From JBBQDZ01 sp038237515 (lineage in GTDB: Bacteria; Actinomycetota; Thermoleophilia; Gaiellales; Gaiellaceae), in the NCBI GenBank assembly GCA_038237515.1, contig JBBRYP010000003.1:1-64000 (forward strand): a stretch of DNA of 64,000 nt. The letters are read 5' to 3'. Each line of letters begins with the position of its first letter. Position 1 is the first letter of the stretch. Below are positions 23,116 through 31,286 of the stretch, piece after piece. The notes below the pieces were generated by a model that saw only the letters and a list, made by a program, of their open reading frames with translations, searched no databases and was not told where the DNA came from. A program made the position numbers and the translations under genes.

Positions 23116-24408
23116 TCAGGCCGCGGCCACGACGGTCACGTCACCTCCTGGCGTGCCGGTGTCGAGCAGGCGGTTGAAGAGGACCAGCCAGTCCCTGAGC
23201 AGCCTCGGCGTCAGGAAGTTCCTGCGTACGAACTCCTTCCCGCGAAGCGCCCGCCGTCGAGCTTCCGCGGGATCGTCGAGCACCTCGACGCAGGCGCGGG
23301 CGCACTCCGTGGAGGAGTCGACAAGCCAGCCCGTCTCGCCGTCCTCGATCTGCGCCACGATGCCCCCCACCCGGCCCGCCACCGTCGGCCGCGCCTTCCA
23401 CAGGCCCTCGGTGACGGTCAGGCCGAAGCCCTCGCGGATCGACTTCTGGAGGACGGCGGCCGAATGCACCTGGAACGCGTTGACCTCGACCGAGCCGACG
23501 TTGTTCAGGTTGGACAGGATGAAGATGTCCGGGTCGCCGTCGGCGTAGGCCACGGTCTGGTTGTAGAAGTCCCAGCCCTCCGGGTCGTCATGGGCCATCG
23601 ACCCGACGAGCGCGAGCTGCACCGCCGGCCGCTCGGCCTTCACCTCGCGATAGGCGTCGATCACGCCGAGCGGGTCCTTCCAGGGATCGAAGCGGGAGAC
23701 CTGTGTGAGCAGCGGTCGTTGCACGTCGATGCCGAACTGGTCGACGATGTAGGCCGCGTCCTCAGGTGAGAGCGCCATGTTCTTGGGCGTGAGGGGATCG
23801 ATCGCAGGCGGCCAGATGTAAGCCGGGGGCAGCGCAGCCCCGTGCGGGACGTACTGCTCGCGGTGGAAGACCGTCGCGTCGTACCGCGCCAGCGAGGGCA
23901 GCAGGAAGTCGAGCACCTCCTCGTTCGGTGTCGAAAGGTCGATGTGGCAACGCCAGATCCAGTGTCCCGCGGAGTGCGGGAAGTGCTCGATTATGGCCGC
24001 GGGCTGCGGATCGTGGACGATGACGAAGTCGTAGGCGTCCTCGAGGTGCCGGGCGTTCGACTCGTTGTAGCGAGCGAAGATCGCCCTCTGCTCCTCGGTG
24101 AGGCTCTGCGGGTTTCCCTGCAGCGCATTGTGGATCGTCTTCGTGACGCTGAAGAACTCCTCCTGGCCATGGATGATCCGCCACTCGACCTCGAGCCCCA
24201 CGTCTCGCATGAGCGGGACGAGCGTGTAGTTGATCTCCGCCACCCCCCCGCCGAAGGCCGTCGCGGACAGGTGGAGCACGCGGCGCCCCGTGAGCGGAGC
24301 GGCAAGGGCCGCGATCTCCTGCATCAGCCCCCGCGCCGCGATGGTGGCGTAGTCGCCGAGCGACTTGTGACCGACGTTGACGAGATTCAGCATGACGGGC
24401 CACCGCAT
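23116..24408 (-). CDS. treT: TreT-type trehalose synthase, GT4 family
   Basis: 430 residues in GT-B fold. The N-terminal VLHLSATAFGGGVAEINYTLVPLM and the EFFSVTKTIHNALQG region are characteristic of trehalose glycosyltransferring synthase. The donor-binding end has QKSIREGFGLTVTEGLWKARPTVA. The enzyme couples NDP-glucose and glucose to trehalose directly, so no phosphatase is needed. Either ATG 24408 or the ATG five codons later could be used. It follows the RsbW-like gene by about 100 bp and precedes otsA, pointing to a trehalose or osmotic stress unit. Confidence 0.88.
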   Translation of the reverse strand: MRWPVMLNLVNVGHKSLGDYATIAARGLMQEIAALAAPLTGRRVLHLSATAFGGGVAEINYTLVPLMRDVGLEVEWRIIHGQEEFFSVTKTIHNALQGNPQSLTEEQRAIFARYNESNARHLEDAYDFVIVHDPQPAAIIEHFPHSAGHWIWRCHIDLSTPNEEVLDFLLPSLARYDATVFHREQYVPHGAALPPAYIWPPAIDPLTPKNMALSPEDAAYIVDQFGIDVQRPLLTQVSRFDPWKDPLGVIDAYREVKAERPAVQLALVGSMAHDDPEGWDFYNQTVAYADGDPDIFILSNLNNVGSVEVNAFQVHSAAVLQKSIREGFGLTVTEGLWKARPTVAGRVGGIVAQIEDGETGWLVDSSTECARACVEVLDDPAEARRRALRGKEFVRRNFLTPRLLRDWLVLFNRLLDTGTPGGDVTVVAAA

Positions 24409-24510
24409 CCGGGCGGAGCCGATGACTCTAGTGATGCCGCCGGTGGCGTTGCTCGGTTCCCGGGTCGTGAGCGTGATCGGGGACAGGCCCGTCGGGCGCT
24501 GCCGGCTACA

Positions 24511-25035
24511 TCACTGGTCGGCGTGCCGCAGGAACTTGACGAAGCGAAGACGGGATCCCGTCCCGTTTGCGCCGTTCACCACCTCGAGCTCGTCTGTGAG
24601 CGCCCGGATGATCGCGATCCCGAGACCCCCTTCGTTCAGCTCCCGGCCGTTCTCGCCGCTCGCGAGCTCGAAGCCGCTGCCCTCGTCGGCAACCTCGACG
24701 GCGATGCTGTCAGGCCGGAGCTCGTAGACGATCTCGACGCGCCCCGCGCCCCCGTCCCCGTAGGCGTGGCGGACAGAGTTCGAACAGGCCTCAGTGAGCG
24801 CGAGCTTAAGGTCCCCGAGCGTCTCGTCGCCCAGAGGCCGCAGACGGGCGACGCCGGCGAGTGCCAGACGGCCGAGCGTGATGTACTCGGCCCTCGCCGG
24901 GATCGTCAGCTCGATGCGCGCCTCGATCGGCGGCTCGTTCAACAGCCAGCCCGGTTTCGATCGCAGGTATCCAGAAGTTTTCGGCCTATTCGCATAGAGA
25001 TTCGCTTTCTTCCTTCGCGTCTGCGCCGCCCGCAC
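24511..25035 (-). CDS. RsbW-like serine kinase / anti-sigma ATPase
   Basis: The frame has 174 residues, but TTG 24942 would give a 143-residue protein, closer to the family. A single GHKL (HATPase_c) domain is present: the N-box LALTEACSNSVRHAYGD, the G1 box VEVADEGSGF and the G2 region LNEGGLGIAIIRALTDE. Such proteins bind and silence an alternative sigma factor until an anti-anti-sigma partner frees it. Neither a sigma factor nor an STAS gene is adjacent. An unusually AT-rich patch around 24955-25010 may hold its promoter, which is another reason to doubt the upstream start. Confidence 0.82.
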   Translation of the reverse strand: MRAAQTRRKKANLYANRPKTSGYLRSKPGWLLNEPPIEARIELTIPARAEYITLGRLALAGVARLRPLGDETLGDLKLALTEACSNSVRHAYGDGGAGRVEIVYELRPDSIAVEVADEGSGFELASGENGRELNEGGLGIAIIRALTDELEVVNGANGTGSRLRFVKFLRHADQ

Positions 25036-25063
25036 TGCGGGGATACCCAGGAACGCGCTGCGG

Positions 25064-26296
25064 CTAACGCCCCTGATCAGGGTCCGCCGGCCGTTCCGTC
25101 AGGCGGAGGACCACCTCTAGGCGACGTCCGTCGCGGACGATTCCGAAGCGGGCGCGACCTCCGGGCCGGAGGTCCTCGCTCACAGCGCGAACGAGATCGC
25201 TCGCGCCCGTGACGCGCTTTCCGTCGATCGTCACGACGACGTCCCCACCGAGCGTGAAGGCGGCGCCGTTGACGTCCACCTCCTTCGTACCGCCGCGAAG
25301 GCCCGCCGCAGCGCCGGGCGTGCCCGGACGGACGGTGTCGATGACGGCGCCGTGCGAGACGGGAAACCGGAAGCGTCTCGCGAGCGCGGGGGTGAGATCC
25401 TCCGTCGTGATCCCGACGTAGGCATACGCCACACGACCGTTCGCGATCAGCTCGTTCATCGAGCGGCGGGCGGAATCGATCGGCACGGCGAAACCGACAC
25501 CCTCGGCGTTCCCCGAGTCGCTGCGGATCTGGGCATTGATGCCGATCACGCGGCCCTGCGCATCGAACAGCGGGCCGCCCGAGTTGCCGTGGTTGATCGG
25601 AGCGTCGGTCTGGATCGCGTCCACCAAGTTGTAGCGGGAGGTGAGCGACCCGATCGAGCGCTCGACTGCGGAGACGACGCCGACCGACAGGGAGTTGACG
25701 TTGCCGAACGGGCTCCCGATCGCCGCCACCGGTTCACCCACGCGGACCCGGGCAGACTCACCGAGCGGCACCGGAGTCAACGGGTGCGCCTGCGGGTCGA
25801 CGCGAATCAGTCCCACGTCGTCGTAGACGTCCCAGCCGACGATGCGGGCGGCGATCCGGTCGCGGTCCCCGAACTCGACGTAGACGTGCGACGCGGACTG
25901 GACGGGAGCGCTCGCGCCGCCCTCGCCGGCGCTCGTGATCACATGGGAGTTGGTGAGGATGTAGCCGTCGTTCGAGACGACGAACCCGGACCCCTGGGCA
26001 GCCTCGGGCGCAGAGGCGTTGTCCATGAACGCGTAGATCGTGACCACGCCGGGAGAGCGCCGGTCGTAGATTCGATCTGGTCGGAAGGCATTGCCGACTA
26101 GAGGACTGATCGAGGGGACGCGCGCGGGTGCGGATGCGCCAACCGGGGGCGCTGCCTCCGTCACGACCACAGTGCGGACATGGGAGGCTCCGACCCAGCC
26201 GGCGGCGCGTGCGACGACAAGCACCCCCGCGCCGCCGATCACGGCGGCGACGAGAGCAATCGAGGCTACAGCGCTCTGGCGCACGACTCGTCTCAC
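25064..26296 (-). CDS. HtrA/DegP-type S1C serine protease with PDZ domain
   Basis: 410 residues: an N-terminal membrane anchor (about 9-30), a trypsin-like domain with His 118 (TNSHV), Asp 160 (YDDVGLI) and Ser 239 (HGNSGGPLF), then one PDZ domain (about 295-400; YVGITTEDLTPALARRF, VRPGTPGAAAGLRGG). It is exported to the cell surface side, where such proteases degrade misfolded proteins. GTG start. Its position between the RsbW-like regulator and a two-component system suggests an envelope stress module. Confidence 0.93.
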   Translation of the reverse strand: MRRVVRQSAVASIALVAAVIGGAGVLVVARAAGWVGASHVRTVVVTEAAPPVGASAPARVPSISPLVGNAFRPDRIYDRRSPGVVTIYAFMDNASAPEAAQGSGFVVSNDGYILTNSHVITSAGEGGASAPVQSASHVYVEFGDRDRIAARIVGWDVYDDVGLIRVDPQAHPLTPVPLGESARVRVGEPVAAIGSPFGNVNSLSVGVVSAVERSIGSLTSRYNLVDAIQTDAPINHGNSGGPLFDAQGRVIGINAQIRSDSGNAEGVGFAVPIDSARRSMNELIANGRVAYAYVGITTEDLTPALARRFRFPVSHGAVIDTVRPGTPGAAAGLRGGTKEVDVNGAAFTLGGDVVVTIDGKRVTGASDLVRAVSEDLRPGGRARFGIVRDGRRLEVVLRLTERPADPDQGR

Positions 26297-26383
26297 TGTA
26301 GCGTCGCAGCGGCCGATTACACCTGTGCCGCCGGAATGTTGCCGGAAGCGTCAACGCCTGGAGCCGGCAAGCTCCTCCGCGAC

Positions 26384-26393
26384 TTCACGTGAA
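26384..26393. promoter_or_regulatory. parS-like palindrome TTCACGTGAA
   Basis: A perfect ten-base palindrome in the gap between the histidine kinase and htrA genes. It matches about 11 of 16 positions of the bacterial parS consensus on either strand. It lies some 30 kb from oriC, within the usual range for ParB sites. An E-box-like CACGTG can arise by chance at this GC content, so the call is tentative. Confidence 0.3.
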
Positions 26394-26400
26394 AACGGTG

Positions 26401-27822
26401 TTACGAGGTCGCCGCAGCGAGCCTGCCGGCTCCACGAGGCTGTGCGTCGGCCGACGAACCTGCGGGCAGCCGCAAGGTGAAGACCTGCCAGGATCCCGGT
26501 TCCAGCAGCACCGATCCTCCCATCAGCTCGGCCAGCTCCCGCGCGATTGCGAGACCGAGCCCGCTTCCCGACGCGACTGGCCCGTCGACCCGATAGAAGC
26601 GCTCGAACACATGCGCCGCGTGGGCGGCGGGAACGCCCGGGCCCTGGTCGGCAATGGCGAGGAGGGCGTGCTCGCCGCGCAGGTCGACCCTCACCTCGAT
26701 GCCCGTGGCGGCAGGCGTGTGGGTCAACGCGTTCTCGAGCAGGATTCGGCCGATCTGGAGCACACGCTGCTCGTCCCCCAGCGCCGGCGCCGGATCCGGC
26801 CGTGGCACCAGCGCGAGCGACCGGCCGGCCGCGCGCGGGCGGAACTCGTCCACGAGCGTGCGTGCGAGGAGGTTGAGATCGAGCTCCTGGAGGTCGACAC
26901 GCAGCCGGCCCGCGTCGAGGCGAGACAGATCGAGCAGATCCGTCGCAAGCTTCGTCAGCCGATCGACCTGCCCGCGCATGGTTGAGATGAACTCCAGCCT
27001 CGTCGGTTCGTCCAGCTCCTCGTCGTCGAGAAGCTCGAGGAAGCCGGCAAGGGAGAAAAGCGGCGTGCGGAGCTCGTGCGAGGCGTTCGCGATGAACTCG
27101 CCGCGCGCGTGATCCAGGCGCGCGAGCCTCGCGCGCATACGCTCGAACGCTCGCGCCAGCTCCCCCACCTCGTCCGAGGCGGGGTCGTGCACCGTGTCCC
27201 CGAAGTCGCCGCCGGCGATGCGGTCGGCGGCCCTCTCCAAGCGCCTGATCCGTCGCGCGAAATGGGAAGCTCCCGCGATCCCCAGCGCCAGTGCGCCGAC
27301 CAGGGCAGCGAACCCCGACCAGAGAAGCCGGCGCCGGACGAGGGCGACGTTGGCGAGCGAGTCGTGGAGCGGCGCGGTGAGCAGCACTACGGGCCCGCCG
27401 GGCCCGCCGGCAACCGCTGCCTCCGCGTATCGCTCTCCGCCCCGGGTCACGATACCTCCGGCGTGCCCGAGAGCGCTCAGTGCGCGGAGCGCGACCGCGT
27501 CGTCGCTGACGTCGGCAGACTTCACCTCCCGCGAGTCCGCGTAGATGCTGAGGGTGGGCGGGGGAGAGAAGACGTCGTAGACGATGATGCGCGCGTTGGC
27601 GCTCGCCGACGCCACCGTGACGTAGTCCTGCCAGGTGAAGCGGTTGGTCGGGAGCTGCGAGGCGACGCTCGGCGCGGCGCGCGCGAGCTGCGAGAGCTTC
27701 GCGTCGACGAGTCGCGTCCGCAGCGACGGCACGACGACGACGTAGACGGTGCCGAGAGCGGCGGCCACGACGAGGAGGAGCGCGAGGCTCAGCCTGACGC
27801 CCACACCCCGCAGTTGCGTCAT
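26401..27822 (-). CDS. Sensor histidine kinase with HAMP domain
   Basis: 473 residues from ATG 27822, which overlaps the response regulator stop as ATGA. It has transmembrane helix 1 at about 10-33, an extracytoplasmic sensor of roughly 130 residues, helix 2 at about 168-186, HAMP at 187-240, the H-box FIANASHELRTPL with His 249, and N, G1 and G2 boxes (ILLENALTHT, IADQGPGVP, GSGLGLAIA). The long open frame upstream of 27822 is opposite or overlapping sequence and not part of the gene. The signal is unknown. Confidence 0.93.
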   Translation of the reverse strand: MTQLRGVGVRLSLALLLVVAAALGTVYVVVVPSLRTRLVDAKLSQLARAAPSVASQLPTNRFTWQDYVTVASASANARIIVYDVFSPPPTLSIYADSREVKSADVSDDAVALRALSALGHAGGIVTRGGERYAEAAVAGGPGGPVVLLTAPLHDSLANVALVRRRLLWSGFAALVGALALGIAGASHFARRIRRLERAADRIAGGDFGDTVHDPASDEVGELARAFERMRARLARLDHARGEFIANASHELRTPLFSLAGFLELLDDEELDEPTRLEFISTMRGQVDRLTKLATDLLDLSRLDAGRLRVDLQELDLNLLARTLVDEFRPRAAGRSLALVPRPDPAPALGDEQRVLQIGRILLENALTHTPAATGIEVRVDLRGEHALLAIADQGPGVPAAHAAHVFERFYRVDGPVASGSGLGLAIARELAELMGGSVLLEPGSWQVFTLRLPAGSSADAQPRGAGRLAAATS

Positions 27823-28514
27823 CGCTCGCGGAAGCGATAGCCAGCGCCACGCACGGTGAAGATGTACTCCGGCTCCCTCGGATCTCGTTCGAGCTTCTCC
27901 CGCAAATGCCGGACGTGCACGTCGATCGTGCGAGGCTCGCGGTACTCCGAGCCGCCCCAGAGCTCCTCGAGCAGCGCCTGCCGGGAGAACACCCTGCCGG
28001 GCCGGGAGGCGAGGATGCGGAGGAGCTCGAACTCGACGTAGGTGAGCTGCACCGGCCGGCCGTCGCACTCGACCGTACGCCGGGCGGTGTCGATCCGGAG
28101 CCCGTCCACCTCGATCGTCTCTGCGGGAGAGCGATCCTGAGTGACGGCGGCGCGGCGGAGAAGGGCCCGGACACGGCTTCGGAACTCGCGGATCGAGAAC
28201 GGCTTCGTGATGTAGTCGTCGGCGCCGAGCTCGAGACCGACGACCTTGTCGAGCTCGTCGTCGCGAGCGGTCAGCATGATGATCGGCACGGTGCTCGTCG
28301 CGCGCAGGCGCTTGCAGACCTCGAGCCCGTCCAGCTTCGGCAGCATGATGTCGAGAACGACGAGGTGGATCTCCTCGGCCGCGAAACGCTCGAGCGCCTC
28401 GACCCCGTCGCGTGCCTGGACGACGCGGTAGCCGTCGAGCTCCATGGGGAACGTCAGGAGCTTCTGGACGGACTCCTCGTCGTCGACGAGCAAGATGGTC
28501 GAGGACTCGGGCAT
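27819..28514 (-). CDS. OmpR/PhoB-family response regulator
   Basis: 231 residues. The receiver domain has acidic residues at 11-12, phosphoacceptor Asp 55 (VVLDIMLPKLDG), Thr in MLTARDD and Lys in YITKPFS. The winged-helix DNA-binding domain occupies 130-231 (LTYVEFELLRILASRPGRVFS, IDVHVRHLREKLE, TVRGAGYRF). It forms an operon with the downstream kinase. A TATAGT -10 box on the minus strand (28558-28553) would give a leader of about 32 nt. Confidence 0.95.
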   Translation of the reverse strand: MPESSTILLVDDEESVQKLLTFPMELDGYRVVQARDGVEALERFAAEEIHLVVLDIMLPKLDGLEVCKRLRATSTVPIIMLTARDDELDKVVGLELGADDYITKPFSIREFRSRVRALLRRAAVTQDRSPAETIEVDGLRIDTARRTVECDGRPVQLTYVEFELLRILASRPGRVFSRQALLEELWGGSEYREPRTIDVHVRHLREKLERDPREPEYIFTVRGAGYRFRER

Positions 28515-28552
28515 CGGGCGCGAGACCGGGAGCGAGGAGCGGACTCCCGCCT

Positions 28553-28558
28553 ACTATA
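28553..28558 (-). promoter_or_regulatory. Putative -10 of the two-component operon
   Basis: TATAGT read on the minus strand is one mismatch from TATAAT and is the most AT-rich patch upstream of the response regulator ATG at 28514. No convincing -35 is visible at 17 bp. The same patch read rightward (TACTAT) could serve the divergent M28-like gene. Confidence 0.4.
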
Positions 28559-28644
28559 GCCGGGCCATCGCCTCGCTCCCGCCCCCAGTAGCTGCCGGGC
28601 GGCGGCCCCGGCGCGGGTCGCTCGAACGTCCGGTCAACGGCCGC

Positions 28645-30456
28645 ATGTACCGCGGAAGCTGGCTGCTCGTCGTCCTCCCACTCCTGATCTGCGCTCTCAG
28701 CGTCGCGCGGCCGACGCCTCTCCCGCCCCCGGCGCTCCCACCCGCCTTCGACGGAGACGCCGCGCTCGCGCTCGCGCTCGACCTCTCGAAGAACTGGCCC
28801 GATCGCACGCCCGGCTCTCCCGGAGCTACCGGTGCCGAGCGGTGGCTCGCAACCCAGCTCGCGCCTTCTGGCTTCAGCCCGCTCCGGGAGCGGTACGAGG
28901 TCCGCGTCCCGGGCCTCGGCCGGGTGCCGCTCGTGAACCTGCTCACCGTCGTAAAGGGACGATCGGATCAGGCGATCGTCGTGGTCGCGCACCGCGACGA
29001 CACCGCCGCCGGCGAAGGTGCAAACGACAACGCGTCCGGCACCGCGGCCCTGATCGAGCTGGCACGCGCATACGCCAGCCCGCGTGGAGGCGCCGAGCCA
29101 CAGCTGAAGCCGAGCCACACGCTCGTGTTCCTATCCACCGACGGAGCCACGCTCGGCGCACTGGGTGCGTCTCAGTTCTTGCACCACTCGCGCTACGGGA
29201 AGCGCGTGCTTGCGGCGGTCGTGCTGGACGGGATCGCCTCCCCGAGCCCGGCGCGGCTCGAGATCGGAGGCGATCGGTCGCATTCGCCCTCGAGAACCTT
29301 CGTCGAAACGGCCGCAGCGCGGGTCGAGGAGCAGACGGGTGTGTTTCCCGGGCACACGAGCGCCCTGGGGCAGCTCGTCGACCTCGCCTTCCCGTACACG
29401 CTCTACGAGCAGGGACCGTTCGTCGGCCGCAGGATCCCGGCGGTCACGCTCACGACCTTAGGCGATCGCCCGCCGGCGGGCGGCGGGGACATCCGCGGAC
29501 GCCTCGACGGCGTCCGCCTGACGCAGCTCGGGCGGGCGGCGCAGCTGCTCCTCGGCTCTCTCGACCAGGGCGGCGGCCTTGCGCGCGGAAGCTCGAGCTA
29601 CATCTTCCTCGGCTCGCGGCTCGTCCGGGGATGGGCGCTTCAGCTGACGCTCGTCGCAGCGCTCCTGCCGTTCCTCGCCGCCGCCGTCGACCTGTTCGCG
29701 CGATGCCGCAGGCGGGGAATCCGGCTCGGCGGCGCCGTCCGCGCCTACCGGCGGCGGCTGGGGTTCTGGCTCTTCCTCGGCGCGCTGTTCGAGCTCTTCG
29801 CGCTGCTCGGTGCATGGCCGAAGGGCGCAGCGCGGCCGATCAGCCCGGACACCCCCGCTGCGACGCACTGGCCGGCGCTCGCCCTCGCCGCGTTCGGCGT
29901 CCTGGCCGTCCCGGCCTGGTTCCTCGCGCGCGAGCTCCTGCGGCCGAGGCGCCCCGTGACTGCCGGTGAGGAGCTCGCCGGGCATGCCACCGCCCTTCTA
30001 GCGTTGGGCCTGCTCGGCCTGCTCGCCGTCTCGACGAACGTCTACGCGCTCGTCTTCCTGCTTCCCTCGCTCCACGCGTGGCTGTGGCTTCCCCAGCTGC
30101 GCGGCCGCTCCGGCGCCGCGCGGCTCGCCGTCTTCCTCGCGGGGCTCTTTGGGCCGCTTCTCCTCGTGGCCTCGTTCGCGATTCGCTTCGGGCTCGGCGC
30201 GGACGCGTTCTGGTACGTGGGCGCGCTCGCCGCGGTCGGGTACGTGCCGCTCCCGACCATCGTCCTCGTGCTCGCGTGGGCAGCAGCCGGGGCACAGCTG
30301 GCGGCGCTCGCCGCCGGCCGGTATGCGCCGTATCCGCTGGGCGCCGAGCGCCGCCCACGCGGGCCGATGCGAGAGGTTGTGCGCCGGGTGATTCTGACTA
30401 TTGTTGGACTACGGGCGCAACGGCGTGCGGTCGTCGCGGAGCGCCGGGCGCTCTAG
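28645..30456 (+). CDS. M28-like membrane metallopeptidase homologue, possibly inactive
   Basis: 603 residues from ATG 28645, which opens a signal anchor (WLLVVLPLLICALSVA). Residues about 35-325 form an M28 aminopeptidase-like domain: VVVAHRDDTAAGEGANDNASGT has the first His/Asp ligands, and VVLDGIASP and GHTSALGQ fit later ligands. The catalytic Glu pair, normally in a sequence like DAEE, is replaced by STDGATLGALGA. The C-terminal half has about eight transmembrane helices. It could be a zinc-binding but non-hydrolytic protein or use another base. Its stop lies 22 bp before a sortase gene. Confidence 0.75.
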   Translation: MYRGSWLLVVLPLLICALSVARPTPLPPPALPPAFDGDAALALALDLSKNWPDRTPGSPGATGAERWLATQLAPSGFSPLRERYEVRVPGLGRVPLVNLLTVVKGRSDQAIVVVAHRDDTAAGEGANDNASGTAALIELARAYASPRGGAEPQLKPSHTLVFLSTDGATLGALGASQFLHHSRYGKRVLAAVVLDGIASPSPARLEIGGDRSHSPSRTFVETAAARVEEQTGVFPGHTSALGQLVDLAFPYTLYEQGPFVGRRIPAVTLTTLGDRPPAGGGDIRGRLDGVRLTQLGRAAQLLLGSLDQGGGLARGSSSYIFLGSRLVRGWALQLTLVAALLPFLAAAVDLFARCRRRGIRLGGAVRAYRRRLGFWLFLGALFELFALLGAWPKGAARPISPDTPAATHWPALALAAFGVLAVPAWFLARELLRPRRPVTAGEELAGHATALLALGLLGLLAVSTNVYALVFLLPSLHAWLWLPQLRGRSGAARLAVFLAGLFGPLLLVASFAIRFGLGADAFWYVGALAAVGYVPLPTIVLVLAWAAAGAQLAALAAGRYAPYPLGAERRPRGPMREVVRRVILTIVGLRAQRRAVVAERRAL

Positions 30457-30478
30457 AGGCCTGGCCAGAAAGGCTGAC

Positions 30479-31279
30479 ATGAGACGCATCGCGCGGATCC
30501 TCGGAACCCTGCTGATCCTGAGCGGGCTCGGCACCCTCGGCTGGGCGGTCGTCGTCTGGCGCTGGCAGGACCCGTTCACCGGCGTCTACACGCGGTACGA
30601 GCAGCACCAGCTCGTCCACCGGTATCACCGGGCGTTCACGAAGTACCACCCCATCGAGATCGCGGCGCCGAAGCCCGCTTTGCCGGCCGAGAAGCCGATC
30701 CACGTCCCGGCTCCGCCGGCGGGAAAGCCGACGCGCGTCTCAGCTCCGCCGCCCCGAGTCTCGGTCCCCGCGGAGCGGCGTCTGGTCAGGCGCGAAGCGC
30801 GCCGATACCGCGCGACCCTTCGTGAGGGAGATCCGCTCGGACGGCTCCGGATCCCCCGGCTCGGACTGGACATCATCACGGTCAACGGCACCGAGGACTC
30901 GAGCCTGCGGAAGGGCCCCGGCCGCTATGACGGCGCTCACTCGTACGTTCCCGGCGAGGGCCAGCTCGTCTACGTCGCCGGGCACAGGACGACGTACCTC
31001 GCGCCGTTCTCCCACATCGACCGGTTACGTGCGGGCGACCGGGTTTTCCTCGAGCTTCCCTACGCGACTTTCGAGTACGCAATCTACAAGCACGTGATCG
31101 TGCCGGCGGACGACCTCGCCGCTCTCCGGTCGTGGGGGCGCGAGGTGATCGCTCTCCAGGCCTGCCATCCTCGCTTCTTCGCCACGCACCGCTACATCGC
31201 CTATGCACGCCTCGTGCGCGTGACACCGCGCCAGGGGCCGCCGTACGCTGCATCGCAGGCGCTCTCCGCGACCGCCTGA
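30479..31279 (+). CDS. Sortase, class E-like
   Basis: 266 residues. It has an N-terminal transmembrane anchor (8-27), a Pro/Lys-rich linker (about 60-95) and the sortase barrel. The catalytic residues are His 169 (AGHRTTYLAPF), Cys 229 (VIALQACHP) and Arg 238 (ATHRYIAYARL). Actinobacterial class E sortases attach proteins with an LAxTG-like signal to peptidoglycan. No protein in this window ends with such a signal followed by a membrane segment. It is co-directional with the M28-like gene upstream. Confidence 0.9.
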   Translation: MRRIARILGTLLILSGLGTLGWAVVVWRWQDPFTGVYTRYEQHQLVHRYHRAFTKYHPIEIAAPKPALPAEKPIHVPAPPAGKPTRVSAPPPRVSVPAERRLVRREARRYRATLREGDPLGRLRIPRLGLDIITVNGTEDSSLRKGPGRYDGAHSYVPGEGQLVYVAGHRTTYLAPFSHIDRLRAGDRVFLELPYATFEYAIYKHVIVPADDLAALRSWGREVIALQACHPRFFATHRYIAYARLVRVTPRQGPPYAASQALSATA

Positions 31280-31286
31280 TCTCTCG

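Noticed and set aside
26401..29118. A 905-codon frame extending the histidine kinase upstream
   Set aside because: Sequence before ATG 27822 overlaps the response regulator and beyond, and is Arg/Gly-rich without domain features. The kinase begins at the ATGA overlap.
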